Source: Chimonanthus salicifolius (Eukaryota; Streptophyta; Magnoliopsida; Laurales; Calycanthaceae). From it: a stretch of 64,000 bases of DNA. Under the pieces are notes generated by a model that ran no database searches, was not told where the DNA came from, and saw only the letters and a program-made list of their open reading frames with translations. Below are positions 12,612 to 25,254 of this stretch, in pieces (the first letter of the stretch is position 1; each line of letters starts with the position of its first letter). Location of the stretch: contig CM023540.1 of NCBI GenBank assembly GCA_013350335.1, forward strand, positions 22,919,175 to 22,983,174. The letters run 5' to 3'. Both the position numbers and the translations under genes were made by a program.

Positions 12612-13060
12612 CTTAAAATTCAAACCTACAGTAGAAGAGAGAGAGAGGCCCTGTAATATCTACAGAAATTTACAGAGTTTGCCATCCATTCTCAGAGCGC
12701 ATACACGGAAGATCCCTGTAATAACGAACCACGAAGAAGTGTCAAACCCGGACTACACGAGGAAGAAAAATTCAACAAATCAAAAGCTGTTGAATTTCTA
12801 ATTTTTTTTATCTATCAGAAGTGTAAAGCAAGGAATGAGAACAAAACAGGACGGAAGAAAATTATAAAATAAAAAATCAATTTCTTGAAGAATGGAAACT
12901 GAGAAAGGGGAAAAAAAAAAAGGATGTGATATACAGAAGATTGAGAGTATGCGCTTGACTTACAGTGAAATAGTGAATACAAAGAAACGATGGAGAAACC
13001 CTAGAAAAGAAGAGCAATAGAGCAGACTTCAGTTGCAGGGGAGACGAGCGACACACAAAT
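12612..13060 (-). promoter_or_regulatory. Likely 5' leader and promoter side of the SRO gene
   Basis: The stretch upstream of the SRO exon has a GA-rich run at 12631-12647 and no long reading frame. SRO genes often have an intron in the leader. I cannot place a TATA box or leader splice sites with confidence. Confidence 0.3.
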
Positions 13061-13168
13061 TATTTCGGTCTATTGAAGCAGGCTCAATTCCAAGTCTAGT
13101 TGAGCACAAATTTTTCGGGTCTATTCACTCGGGCTTGTGTTGGGTCAGCCCAAGGAAAACCCCAAAGT

Positions 13169-13192
13169 ATATATATATATATATATATATAA
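13169..13192. repeat. (TA)n microsatellite
   Basis: Twelve uninterrupted TA units in intergenic DNA upstream of the SRO gene. Confidence 0.9.
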
Positions 13193-13914
13193 GAGGCATG
13201 AATGCTTTGGTCTTTAAAAAAATATATCAATATATCTCTTTTGATAATATAATATATTAATGTAGACACATGCCTCATTTACAGATGAGGTCCGTAACGT
13301 AATAGCAGCATTTGTATTTACAATTAATAAGCATATTAGGGGAGAGTTATAGCATACTAAAAGTTAAGAAGAAAAAGGGGTATAATGTGATGTAGTATTG
13401 ATTCCTAATTATGATACATTCAAATATACAAATACAAACAGTAATTATAGAATAAAATTGGTTGAAGTGAAATTAAAAGTTAGAAGGAAAAAACAGTAAT
13501 TTACTGTGTGAAGATGAATTGAAGATGGAGAAAATAATTAAGTATTGGAGTATGAGGTATTTTGAGGAAGGTAATCGAGGAAATTTAACTTTGTTCAAGA
13601 AAAACCTTTTTTATCATACATATTACGAGGAATAAGTGTATTCTCCAAGGCTTTCGAGAAAATTGTTTCAAGGGATGTCCCTTGGGAAAAAGGCGTTCTT
13701 CCGAAGTAATCTAACTAATGACAGAAGAGTTTTAAGAGAATAACACGTGTGTGATGTACTAAGAATTTGTTTATCAAAGTTTATTGGGAGATACATTTTT
13801 GGAATAAAAAGGAAAGGAATATTCTCATTTATTATCTAATTATAAGAAGGGTAGATGTATACACATTGAAGTCATTATAAATCTCCACTTTCTTCTTCCT
13901 CTTTCTTTTTTAAA

Positions 13915-14165
13915 AGTTAACTTCTATTCATCAAGAAAAATAACGGAGAAAACACAAATAGATAAGCTAACTTATCAGCCTCTGAATTAGCGGACCGGAG
14001 AACCCAAGACACCGAATATCCATAATATCATAGAATGACGAATCCTATCCATTTTATCAAGACAACATAAAGACAAAGAGACCCCGTAATCCAACCTTTT
14101 AAGATACTTCCAATTGTAACTTAATTCATCCAATGCCAAAACACCCCTATACAAGGAAACAATTT
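13915..14165 (-). mobile_element. LINE 3'-end fragment
   Basis: On the minus strand the frame 14220-13987 contains RNase H tail-like segments (RGVLALDEL, LDKMDRIRHSMI) that parallel the LINE piece at 4120-4770 (LDKMKGFGI). It ends in an A-rich tail, T-rich at about 13906-13912 on the plus strand. Heavily truncated and inactive. Confidence 0.5.
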
Positions 14166-14167
14166 TA

Positions 14168-15295
14168 TGCAATGTTATTAAACCCAATTCGACCCGTAGT
14201 TGACCGAGTGGGTCAACCATGGCCGACTACAAGACAGGTCGGGTTAGTTTTAAACCCAATGAGTTACAAACCCGTAAAAACCCTCCGTCACTCATGGGTG
14301 AACCTTGTTTATGGAATAAACTCGTGACCTGTTGGATTAAAAACCTGTTTTTAAAATAAAAAAAATTAAACAACTAAAATTATATATTTAATTTCGCATG
14401 CCCAAATGGGCAGCCCATAAAACCCAGCTAAAAACTGGGAAAGGGCAATTGTTACTAACTTTCTCATCCCCTTTTATAGCTTATTCATGTAGAAATTGTT
14501 TTCAAACTTACCGATGTGGGACTTGAGTAATGTAAACGTAGTGAAGAATTGTGAGAGATGGCCGTGTGTGAGAGATGGCTGTGAGTTTGTTGTATTACAT
14601 CACTACAATCTACATTTTAAGACAACAAGAAGATATTATCAAATAATAAAGTTGCATAAATGTAGATTTTAACATAGTTATACAATACTACAAATTAAAA
14701 TTTTATAATTTAAAATCTTAAAAAAATTACAGTAGATCAGACATTTATTAATTAAAATTCAATATGACTCAGAATCAATTAGAGTTCGTTCAATTTAAAA
14801 AAAAGTTGAATGTGAGAGTTGATAAATTATTTTGAATTTTTATTTTTTATAAATACTTAGTTGAATTTTCTCACTCGAGTAGCTGAATTTGAGTTTTCGA
14901 GCATGAGTCATTTATTATGTGTATTGTATTTTATATTTTATTTTTTATAGTTATTTATATTATATTATCTTATTTAATAATCAGTCGTTTAATATTATTT
15001 ATCATATTATATTGACTGAAACAGGTTTGAATGAGTTTATTTAATCCAAATTTCTCATGAAATGGTCTAGTAGGTGAGTCAATTTCTAAAATATTGCTCT
15101 CAACCACTAAAATATATATTGATAAAATGTTTTTTATATAAAATTTTATTTCAACTCATTAATTAAATCGTAGTTAATAATTTAATATTATATTAATGAT
15201 ACGTGTTTGACTACAGGTCAACCCGATTGAACCTTATTTAACCCACCCTTACTTTAAGACGGATCGCTCCACAGGCCGAGTTTTAAAACATTTGG
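14168..15295. repeat. Possible transposon with related inverted ends
   Basis: The left end (ATGTTATTAAACCCAATTCGACCCG) is loosely inverted at the right end (CGAGTTTTAAAACAT at about 15276-15290), with GGGTCAACC/GGTCAACCCG stretches just inside both. The interior is AT-rich and non-coding. No certain target duplication. Confidence 0.3.
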
Positions 15296-16371
15296 TTTTA
15301 TGTTTTTTTTTATTCTTAAAAGGTGTATTGCATTAAGTGATTTTCATTTATTTAATAAGTATAATCTCTCTTGATTTAAATGAATGAAACCAGTCTTAAG
15401 CCTTTTTTTCTTCTATATTCATCTCATCTTTCTTTTCTTGCATGCAATAATCCATGAATTTCTTAAACATTGATTACTATAAAACTCGAGCATATTTGTC
15501 CTTCACCACAAAAGCGGAAAACCAATGAAGTAAGAACCCAGAAACCATATCAGTTTCTTCAGTATCAAATCTTTCATAACCCCTTTATTTTTTTCTAAAT
15601 AGTTCAACCACTGACAATATTCCCACTAGCATCATCCTGCGATACTTACCAAATCAATTGACAATAAAGATGAGTTGAAAGATAAGAGTAAAAGGAAAAT
15701 AAGTTCCAAATTTAATTTTGTAACTTTAATTAGAGATGGTTGGTACTTGAAAATGACATAAAAATAAAAATAAAATATTAAGCACTAAATTAAATAAAAA
15801 GTTAAACAATTAATGCATAAAAAGACAATCACTTACTCTGTAGTTTGTATGGATAGATGGTCAATCATATAGGTTGTGTGTCAAAATCACATAGAATGAA
15901 CAATACCATTTACAATGAATAAACATATTAGAGAGTACTTAAGATTAGTATATTTAATGAGAAAAATATAAGTTTTCGTTGAGTTGAGTTCAACATAAAC
16001 TCTAACTCAAATCAGTTTTTAATTTGAATAAAAAATCAATTTTAATAAAAATATAAATTCTGTCATCTCAGTATTAAAAGTTAACATTTCGTTGCATTTA
16101 TTTTTTCTAATCATAAAGTTTTATTTATAATTAAAAATTAAATAATTTTATATAAAAAAATTTATAGACGAAGATTTCAAATTCTTAAAATTAATATTCA
16201 AGAATTCAAAATTACAACAGGCTGAAAATCCATGAATTTAGCCACTCCACAAACATGCCCTGAAAGCCATTGGAAATCTTAAATGCATCCAAACCAAACA
16301 TATGCTTAATGCAAAGATTGTCATATAACAGAGAGACAATGAGAGTAAGCGAGAATACGAGACTCCAGAGT

Positions 16372-16520
16372 TTCTTTTTTTAATTTACATGTAGGATATC
16401 ACAGGAAACCCAATGTAAAACTTCCATATCTACTGTCTTTAGGATACACAAAATTATACTATGGAAGTTCGAATATGATACCTCTTACTTTCCTAGATAA
16501 AAAGTTAATCATTTAAATTA
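16372..16520 (-). mobile_element. Degenerate SINE, minus strand
   Basis: On the minus strand it has a B-box-like ATATTCGAACTTCC, the body segment GTTTTACATTGGGTTTCCTG and a tail TACATGTAAATTAAAAAA, matching the SINE at 26750 in order and spacing. The A-box is poorly preserved. Confidence 0.5.
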
Positions 16521-18104
16521 TGTGGACGAGACTCTAGAGTTTTAAAGAAAAAGGTCAAAGGAAAGAATCCCACGTATGGGGACAAAGATTTACATCCAAA
16601 TAAACGGGTAGAGTGTAGCTGTGTAGACAATTTGCTTCAGCACTTGCCAATCCATAATACATACACCCAAAATGGTTAAGATTTATTTTATTTTATTTAG
16701 AATTTACGTGTGAAAAATCGTGGGAAATCAAGCGTAATTTTTTTTTTAAATATATGGTTTATCGTAAATAAAGTTTCTAAGTGCGTGACATGTTAAGACT
16801 TTAGGAAAGGGAAGGGAAAGGAGGGTGGGGTGATTTTTAAGAATTCAAGATCTTTTTTAAATATGAGAAAAAGAAAAGTAAATTATAACTATTCAATAAC
16901 TAAATAGTGAAAATTCACAATTACTTGTAATTATCTCTCTTATATTAAAATAAAGTAGTAACGCAAGACAAGCTCGATTAATAAAATCTACTCACTGATG
17001 GTCTCTTAAAAGAGAGAGAAAAGAGCCTTCCCATCTAAGGTTTAAAATAATGTCTCGGGCTGCATATCAATTGATACGGCTATATCAATACATATTGCCA
17101 GGAATGATTCGATGACATTACACATTCTCTCTCTCTCTTTGAAAAAAATACAAAAATTATAAAAAAAAATAGAAAATCTAATTTGAGCCTATTATTGGCA
17201 AATAAAACCGTCATTTTTATGAAATATTATACCATTGAGAGTCAAAATTCCTATATGAATAAAGTGTACTTAAAATTTTAAAAAATATATAAGAATTTTA
17301 GAAAATAGGAAAACAGTTTGAGGACATAACTAATATGAAATTCATGTTCTCTAGTATCATCTATTGACATGTATCTTTTATTATATTTTTCATTAATTTT
17401 TTGTTAAAGAAAATCTGAATTTCATAAGAATATTGGAATATTAAAAAAATCATAAAAATGTCCTAAAAAACATCATATGTGACAAAATCTCAAATGCACT
17501 CAAAGTTGGACAACAGCAAATAACAATAGAAAAATTTCCATAAAAAATAGAGAAATGGACTTTGTTATATTAAATATAAATCTTTAAATTCTTAAACTGT
17601 TTTGTCTCCTAGTTATAATGGAACATGCAAGACAACCCCATCTCCTGCAACTATCCACAAAACCCTTCACAAAGGTTAAGACTTTAGAGACCCACGTCAG
17701 AACAATTATTTAAAGTGAGGTAGGAACTTATAGAAAACCATGTAAAGGTCGAGGGAGAGAAGCTTTCATGGGGAGCTGTTGATGAAAGTGAAGAGAGAAA
17801 CGAAAGGATGTGGAGAGAGTGGTTAGAGAAGTAAAGATGTTAAAGAAGAGATTGATGGTACGAGGGGGGGAAAACATGGGAACATGGGTTCAGATCTATT
17901 AAGAGACTGAAGGACTAAAACTAGAAGAGTTTTAAGGAATTGAAGAGTTGAAATTAAGAGTTGGGTTGAAGAAATAGAGTGTGCCATGTGGCATTTTAAA
18001 ACTCTTGAACTTTTTTTTTTATAATGTATAAAATACATGAGGTGCATGCCATGTCATGGTATAATTAAATATTTAGAACATAAGTATTGCATTTTTTTTT
18101 AAGT

Positions 18105-18215
18105 GTAAAGGGGTTAGAATAATGGCAAGTGGAGTTCTGAGTTCGAATTTCACTTTATTCTAAAGGGTCACTCTCTATAAAATTACTTAGTGTGTATGAG
18201 CAACGCATCGAAAAA
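18105..18215 (+). mobile_element. SINE fragment of a second family
   Basis: A B-box-like GAGTTCGAATTTCAC is followed by GGTCACTCTCTATAAAATTA and TTAGTGTGTATG. The same segment occurs at 32450-32482 and, inverted, at 25140-25205, so this is a dispersed family. Confidence 0.45.
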
Positions 18216-19338
18216 AATTCGATCAATACGTAGCATATTAGCCAAATGAACACCAATACGTTGCGCTTGCAATAGATCGGTGCATAACAGACCCACCTTG
18301 TTGCATAGCAGGCCCACCTCGTTGCATTCACGTGTGGCTTTCCACGTGTGTGCCTGCGATTTAATGGGTTTTGGGTCAGTCCGTGCAGTGTGCACGAGTG
18401 ATCCAATTGGATTCTTCTTCTTCTTCTTTTTCATTTTCTGTTTTTGAGATCTACAACTAGCAAAAACTATTTTTTATATAAGAAACATTATCCATGTGTT
18501 AGCAAAGTCCCACATTACCTGTGGACTTTTAGATCTTGTGATTTATAAATGCATGAGCACCATCTCCTTTCAAATCGGATTTTAAGAATGAATTCTACTC
18601 ATGTGTTTGTAACTCCAACCGAGTATCTCAAGCTCTAGTGTTAAGGGAGAGTGTTAAAAAAGTCTCAGCATTGCTTATGAATATTAGATTTTAAAGTTTA
18701 TAAATGCAAAAACACCGTCTCCTTTCAAATTAATTTTTAAAAATGAGTTCTACTCGTAATAAGCTTAAATTCTATCATACCCTCTAAAGTGTAAACTATG
18801 CCAATATAATATTTATGGATCAATAAATATGAAAATAAAGAGATCAAAATATATTGATGAATGTGAATTGAAATCCGCCACTGTCGTCGCCTTTGTCACT
18901 ACGACTGAAGAGTGAGACATCGGAAAGATGTAGACGAAGAAGAATAAAAGGAAATAAAAGGAACATGAGTGCATGCTCTGCAAATTCTCCCGTTGAATCA
19001 TATCATGTGAGGATGAGATTCATCGACAGAAATCTATGGATGGAACTCCATATCTATCAATAATCCTCGAGCTCCTCTCTACTCTACTCTCACTGACTCT
19101 TTTCCATCAATCACGTGAACAAACGTCATCACCTCAGATGCTGTCCTCTCCAATTTCTTCAACTTGTCACCACCCTATTCTAGCTTCATCATATTTCCAT
19201 TTTTATATTATTTGTCTCTTTTTCTTGTATTCTTTCTTCTGTCTTCTACTGCCTTGCTTGGAATATCAACCGTCAACCTAAGAGACAAACTACAGTACAA
19301 CAGGGGCTTGGGGATTATCTTAAAAAATTCCAATTCAA

Positions 19339-19341
<3 letters not shown>

Positions 19342-19371
<30 letters not shown>
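19342..19371. repeat. (TA)n microsatellite
   Basis: About 14 TA units in intergenic DNA, with no gene nearby. Confidence 0.85.
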
Positions 19372-19374
<3 letters not shown>

Positions 19375-20759
19375 AAACCATGATAGTATGATACTTATTC
19401 ATTTTAAAACATGATATGGTTATTAAATTAAAGTAATATCAAAGTAGAGAGGACATAATCAATGTAATATTTGACCTATTAAATCATGACACAATTCTTA
19501 TTTTCTTACATTGTATTGAATTATAATGTAGTCCTTAATTTAAAACTATAAAATTTGAACTCCATAAAAATAACTCTTCCTTTAAGTGGCTTGTTTCTTT
19601 GATGAATTATGAAAATATAAGTCTAATGATCATCATGATCATCATATCCACCAATTTCATGAGTTTTTTACAAGACTAAATACAAGTCACATAACGAGAA
19701 ATAAGAGACTTCTGAGTAGACAATTAGGCAATCGTGGTGAAAAAAATCATACTAGGTTGGTTCTTGGAGAAAGGTACGGCTCAAATTGGGTCGAATGGGG
19801 TTGAGTTTTTAAAAATTCAATTTGAGTTAATATTTATAGAATTTGACGAACTATTAACTCGAAATTCTCGATTCGATCTGACTCGAATTCTAACATAATT
19901 TAACATAAATTCTAACTCGATTGGCATTTTGAAATCATTTTATCTTAATTTTAGTCGGGTTGAATTGAGTCAGAATGGGTTAGAAAGATTAACTTATAAA
20001 TCTTCAACTCAACTTGACTTAAATTTCCTTTGAAATTTTGTATTTTCAATCCGAATCGGTCCGTGGACCCAACTCGTATAATCTCATCGGCATGATTTGC
20101 TCGATCGAATTAGAATCTGACTCGAGTTTCACTCCGAAAGCAGATTCCCATCTGCAAACTGTTTCTTATTTATTTATTAAAAGCAAATTAAAGCAATTTA
20201 GGTATCTATGGACTCCTACGAGAGATCACTATCGCATAGGCATGTAAAACGAGTACTCATAAGACGACAAAATAGGATGATGATAAGTCTTTTAAAAGTT
20301 TCTTTTACTATGTTTTATTAAAAATGATCAAACAATTAGAGACGGAAATTTTAAATATTAAAAATAATTCAGTTGAATGAATTTTTAAAAGCTTACAAAA
20401 TTAATTTAAATGATTTAAATGAAGTAGTTTTTATAACTCATTTAAATAAATATATTTTTAATAAATCTATTACCACTTTAGTTAGTGATTCGTTTTCTGT
20501 TACGTTCGGGAGGAGGACTCTTAAATTGGACTCACTTTTTTTTAAAAAAATATAGTTTTGAATCCTTTTGAGAGATGTGATCGGAGGAAGGGTATAAAAT
20601 TCGACATCCGATAGATTCCCTCTATTTTATTTTTAATTTTTTGTTTTTTGAAAATATTGATTTTTTTATATATTTTATTTTTTCTAAATTAAAAAATAAA
20701 TAAATAATCCAAAAGAAAGTTGATTTTTTTTAAAAAATTGAAAAACGTAAATATAGGCC

Positions 20760-20965
20760 TAAGCCCACCACTGAATTGATTTTTTTTTTTTTAAACTGAC
20801 CAATATTAATATCGGCTGATATTTAACTGATAAAAAATTGTTTTATTGGTCATATCGACTGATATATAATACGTATGATCGATACAATACGTATTGGCTG
20901 TTAAAATTCAGTTCAAAAAAATCGAATCAAAATGGCAGATACAATTCGTATCGGTTGTTTTTGTT
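20760..20965. mobile_element. Decayed copy of the ATCGGCCGAT-type MITE
   Basis: TATCGGCTGATAT, ATATCGACTGATAT and CGTATCGGTTG repeat in a short span, like the subterminal repeats of the intact element at 52169-52644. Ends and target duplication are lost. Confidence 0.4.
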
Positions 20966-22124
20966 TCCCCTCGATTGGAGGATATTTACACTTGGGATAA
21001 AGAAAATGGTCTTTGTATCGTAAGCGCCCGTTTTGGCTATTTCATCGATATGGTGTGTAGCGGTTGCTACAGTTTCTCTCTCCTCTATTTTTTAATTTCT
21101 TCAAAAAATTCTTCCAACTTATCATATTCATTTTATTATTTTTTATTTTTTATTCTTTCAACTTATCATATTTATTTATATAATTTTTAAATTTTTATAT
21201 GAATTTCTTATAGGTCAAATTCTTCCAACTCATCAAATCTAATTTTAATTTTTTTATTATATTTTGTTCACTTTTTACATTATTTTTTACTTATTGGATT
21301 GAGAAATTAGTCAAATAAATTAAAATATAATATTTAAAATTTCATTTTTTTATTACCTATTTTTGGAAAAATTCTATCTATTTTATATTTTCATAAAATT
21401 GTATTAAACTATAAATTAAATGAACGATAGGACGATTCATTCGATAGCCATCTAAAACTGTTTCTTTTATATAAAGTAAATAGATATAAATTAATCACCA
21501 TGGCAAATGGTTACACTGCTCAAGTGCAATACAAATGATCAGCTATGGAGGAGGATTCATACTCGTGGTGCTTACAACTACAAGTTACCAATTAAAAATA
21601 AAAAGAAAAATTATATGGTTCAATGCTTTGTACTTGGTGCTCCTGACTTCAATTAAATTTACATAGAAGCATTTGTTATTATTTATATAGTCAATTCTTT
21701 TATTAATATAACAGTTTTATTTGTGTTTGACAACTCTAAATCTTAAGAGAATAATTTTTTGATGTGATGAGAGATGTCAATTAATGTGCTTAACAAGCAA
21801 CAAATTAAAGTAAATATATAGAAAAATTATAAAATACTAAATTACAAGTATTTTTTTTATAGATTATCTCTATATCTTGAGTCTAAGTATTCAATTGAAA
21901 CTCTGATTTGATTTTTATAATTTTTTATTTATTTTAGTAACAATCAATCTCTTCATCCGCTAGTAATCATCAAATAATAAGATTTTAATTTGCATAGATT
22001 TTCTCTTAATTTTTAAAATTTAAAATTTTTAATATTAAAATTTATCAATGGTCAAATCCACCTTACTCAAAAATTAAACACAACTCAAATTATCTATAAA
22101 ATAAAACTCATTTTTGATATAACA

Positions 22125-22260
22125 TGAGGTAGCTCAATTGATAACTTCTCGCTCGAAAAAAATGAGAGATTGTGAGTTCAAGTCGATTAATCAATGGTTA
22201 TGTAGGCGTTGGACGTCACTGGAAGAGAGAATTTTAGGAGAACTCACTTGACAACTCATT
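22125..22260 (+). mobile_element. tRNA-derived SINE-like sequence
   Basis: GGTAGCTCAATTGATAAC (A-box-like) and GTGAGTTCAAGTCG (B-box-like) stand at tRNA spacing. The corresponding place at the right duplicate start also has a SINE (53455-53635). The tail is poorly defined. Confidence 0.45.
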
Positions 22261-22704
22261 TTGCATTTGTGCTATGAGGGACCATACTTTTTCCTATTTC
22301 CAAATAGGGGGACAGAGAGAGAAAATGCAATGACTTTTAATACTAATATTCCAGAGATTTCTAGGCAAGGAAATCGATCACTCTATCCATCAAACATCCC
22401 CTTTGGCTTTGGCATTGGCACATGGATTTCTTCCCCAAAACAATGGACTTTCCACCACAAGACAAAACCCCAATCATCAATTCATTCTCGCAATGTAAAT
22501 GTAGGACCCAATTCCCTCAAAAGCTTTCAAAAACTTCCATGCCTTTCTACTGTTCATCAACCACTCCCGATTCTTGCCTCACATCTCCTCTTCTATCCTA
22601 CTAATGAAAATTGTAAATTCCTCTCCATTTCTTCTTTCATGCTGATGTATTTTTATAACGTAGATATCTCTATTTATAATATAAATATCTCCATTCTACA
22701 TTAG
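22261..22704 (+). CDS. Unknown ORF, 147 codons, repeated in the right duplicate
   Basis: The frame is open for 147 codons and aligns in the same frame with 53645-54133, including an indel of exactly three codons. No domain, signal peptide or membrane helix is recognised. It sits about 1.1 kb upstream of the DUF1677 gene on the same strand, so it may simply be promoter-side sequence. Whether it is translated is unknown. Confidence 0.25.
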   Translation: MHLCYEGPYFFLFPNRGTERENAMTFNTNIPEISRQGNRSLYPSNIPFGFGIGTWISSPKQWTFHHKTKPQSSIHSRNVNVGPNSLKSFQKLPCLSTVHQPLPILASHLLFYPTNENCKFLSISSFMLMYFYNVDISIYNINISILH

Positions 22705-22860
22705 ATGTAATATTAATTTTATAGGCATGTATAAATCTCTCAATTCATATACATTAATTAAGTTTATAAAAAGTAGCATATTAAAGTTGAGTGTGAATTG
22801 CAACTCGAATACTCTATTTCACTGAGACTTGCATTCTTCATCAATCCCCTAATTATTTTT

Positions 22861-23213
22861 TGTTAGGCCTGAATTTCCAACTCAAAAGGCTACCTTGATA
22901 GGTAGATTGACCTAGACCTTTATAGCTCCTTAGACTTTCCCCTTTCACAACTAATGTGGGACTCTCGTTCACATCCCAACAATCTCTCTCTCAAACGATG
23001 CTTTTCGACAGGATAGAATGTCGCCAACTATCCTGTTTGGTTAGGAGATCCTTGAGTCTACATACTGTGGCTTGGAGACTTTGCTTTAATACCACTGTTA
23101 GGATTTGGCTTCCCACCTAAAAAACTAACCTAATAGGTGAAGTGACCAATACTTATAAGTCCTTATATTTCCTCCCTTGCAACGGATGTGGGACTCTCGT
23201 TCGCACCCCAACA
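22861..23213 (-). mobile_element. TRIM (miniature LTR retrotransposon), left copy
   Basis: Short direct repeats at 22861-22981 and 23096-23213 start TGTTAGG and end CCAACA, and both carry GTGGGACTCTCGTTC. The internal part is only 114 bp. On the minus strand it begins with GTGGTATTAAAGC, a variant of the initiator-Met PBS, and ends with a purine-rich GAGAGAGAT next to the other LTR. It has no coding capacity. The same element is present in the right duplicate, so it predates the duplication. Confidence 0.75.
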
Positions 23214-23806
23214 TTTTCCACTTCATCAATGATAACCATTGTTTAAAAACTCTAAATAACACTGGGACAAATTAATCTGAATCAATTTAACACAATAGGA
23301 TTGAGTTTTTTTAGCTTTAATTTTATTTTAAAATTGAATGCACCTAAAAATTTCCATCCAATTGTGATGTCGTATGAAAGAATCACACCCATTAAGATTT
23401 CTCTCTGATGGAGGTGTTGGTGAGGGCATTTTGGTTATTATTCTAGGGACCCATTTTCTCCCTAGGAACCCTTTGGGTCAATGCATTGACTGGGACTGGG
23501 AGCTTAAAGATATCAATCTTTTAGACCAACTAACCTTCTCCCTATCCCCACTTTAAAAATGTATTCTGCACAATTCTTCAGCCTTCCCCTTTCATCCATG
23601 CTCTATATATTCGGGGAATTAGAAATGGAGGAAATTCGATCACTCCCTGAGCAAATATATTTGTAAAATAAACCACTGGAAGATGAATAGCCTGTTCTGG
23701 TAGCATCAGCACTTGCAACTGTGACACCTGCGGCAACTAGTGATAAACCAGGAGTCCAGTATCGAAGACCAGTAGTTGCAGCAGCGACGGCTGCGGCGGC
23801 GGAGTG

Positions 23807-24295
23807 ATGGGAAGCACAGAAGTGGTGAAGAAAGCTGAATGTGGGTGTTGTGGAATGTTGGAGGAGTGCACAGTGGAATACATCAGATGGGTGGAGGAGA
23901 GGTTTGGAGGTGTTTGGGTATGTGGCCTTTGTGAAGAAGCCATCAAGGAAGAGCAAGCACGGCTTGGGGTGGGCATTGAAGTGGCTCTGCAATTGCATTC
24001 CACCTTTGTAGAGACGGCCAACGCCGATCCCACCATTAACATTGCACGTTCAATCCTCCAGCTGCTCAAGAAGATCACTTCTTCCCTCTTCTTCTGTAGG
24101 GAAGAAGAGGATGTTCACTACCTTTCGGTGATGGAAGAAGTTAATTCTGTTGTCTCGCCATGTTTTTTTAATAGACTAATTTCACGAGTAAGTGTAAACC
24201 TCCCAATCTATAAAAGGGTTAAATTGATGGAGAGTAATTTCTTAGAGAGTGGCTTGAAGGAAATGAACGTAAGTCGAACTCCAGATCGCATTTGA
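23807..24295 (+). CDS. DUF1677 family protein
   Basis: DUF1677 proteins are small plant-specific proteins with a Cys-rich zinc-ribbon-like core; no biochemical role is firmly known. This single-exon frame of 162 residues has the core near residues 9-50: ECGCCGMLEECTVEYIRWV followed by GVWVCGLCEEAIKEE, with the two CxxC pairs intact. A DPTINIAR segment parallels the DPTVRVA-type motif found after the core in the family. The ATG at 23807 is chosen; the codon before it is GTG. The last 60 residues do not match what I know of the family, so the true end may differ. The right duplicate is frameshifted. Confidence 0.75.
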   Translation: MGSTEVVKKAECGCCGMLEECTVEYIRWVEERFGGVWVCGLCEEAIKEEQARLGVGIEVALQLHSTFVETANADPTINIARSILQLLKKITSSLFFCREEEDVHYLSVMEEVNSVVSPCFFNRLISRVSVNLPIYKRVKLMESNFLESGLKEMNVSRTPDRI

Positions 24296-24299
24296 TAAA

Positions 24300-25060
24300 G
24301 AGGAAAAGGCCAACTCCTGTTGCTTCCTTTGTTGTTTTGCCCTTTTTCTGTTCCTACTAGCATCTTGGTTAATGTCTTGGTAATTGGTATTGAGTGGCTC
24401 TGTTTCCTTCAGTGTTGAAAAAATTGGTATTGAGTGGCTCTGTTTCCTTCAGTTGTTGCTCAATGCCAAAACTCCAATGGACCAATGTCATGTTGGTCTT
24501 ATTTGTGGGAGTTGAAAGTGGAATTTCATTGACCTCATTTTCGTATAGCTTCACTTTAAATTATGAAGATGAGTATGTTGACACGTGAATAAACATAAAG
24601 AAAAATCAATTTAAGTTCATCACTTTAAAGTATATTTATTTGAAAATTACAAATATTTAATGGTAACATAACATTTGAATTTAGTTATATGGTTAAATAG
24701 TTTAGAATAGCATCAATTAATGGAAAGATGGTGAATTTACGAGGAAACAAGAAGCATCAACAAAGACTACCAAATATGCTAGTATAACTTCATTCTAAAA
24801 TTTTCCAATAAATAGTTCTTATTGTAATAGTGGGTGAAATTGTTCACCGAAATAGTTTTATAGTAAAAATTTAAGAAAAATATTTATAAAAGTTTTAAGT
24901 ACATTATACATTTTTTTAGAATATATACAAAAAGGATGATGAATGAGCAACGATGCTGGTGGAATGAGAAACAGTAGTCGTTGGTTATATTATGTTTAGG
25001 ATAGATCTTGATGACAATACCATTGAATAGATTCAACAGTGTTTGACAACTTTATTCACC
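24300..25060. other. Downstream of DUF1677, no gene seen
   Basis: Non-coding on both strands. It contains a direct repeat of about 35 bp (AATTGGTATTGAGTGGCTCTG at about 24380 and again at 24422). The right duplicate has only one copy. Confidence 0.5.
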
Positions 25061-25064
25061 ATTT

Positions 25065-25250
25065 TTTTTAATAAGGTGTCTAGGCTTCTTAGTTCACCTT
25101 ACTAATCTTTGGATTATGTGCAAACCTCTCTATTTAGATACACCAGATGATTCTATGGAGAGTGACCCTTTAGTGTGGAGTGAGAATCGAACAAATGACT
25201 TCTGTTTCCTGAGGTGGGTTCTTGGCCATCAATCCAATCCCTTTAGATTG
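25065..25250 (-). mobile_element. SINE, minus strand, second family, left copy
   Basis: On the minus strand an A-box-like GATGGCCAAGAACCC is followed by a B-box-like GTTCGATTCTCAC, then GGGTCACTCTCCATAGAA and an A-rich tail (T run at about 25063-25070 on the plus strand). Present in both duplicates (57085-57262), hence older than the duplication. Confidence 0.6.
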
Positions 25251-25254
25251 ACAA

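Larger units (their letters stand above)
13300..22060. other. AT-rich intergenic region with decayed repeats
   Basis: No gene is visible on either strand: frames stay under about 100 codons, most start or end in low complexity, and none has a recognisable motif. Repeat pieces that I can support inside it are listed separately. Confidence 0.6.

Noticed and set aside
23603..24078. Minus-strand frames of 131 and 113 codons
   Set aside because: Antisense shadows of the DUF1677 gene and its leader; no family resemblance.
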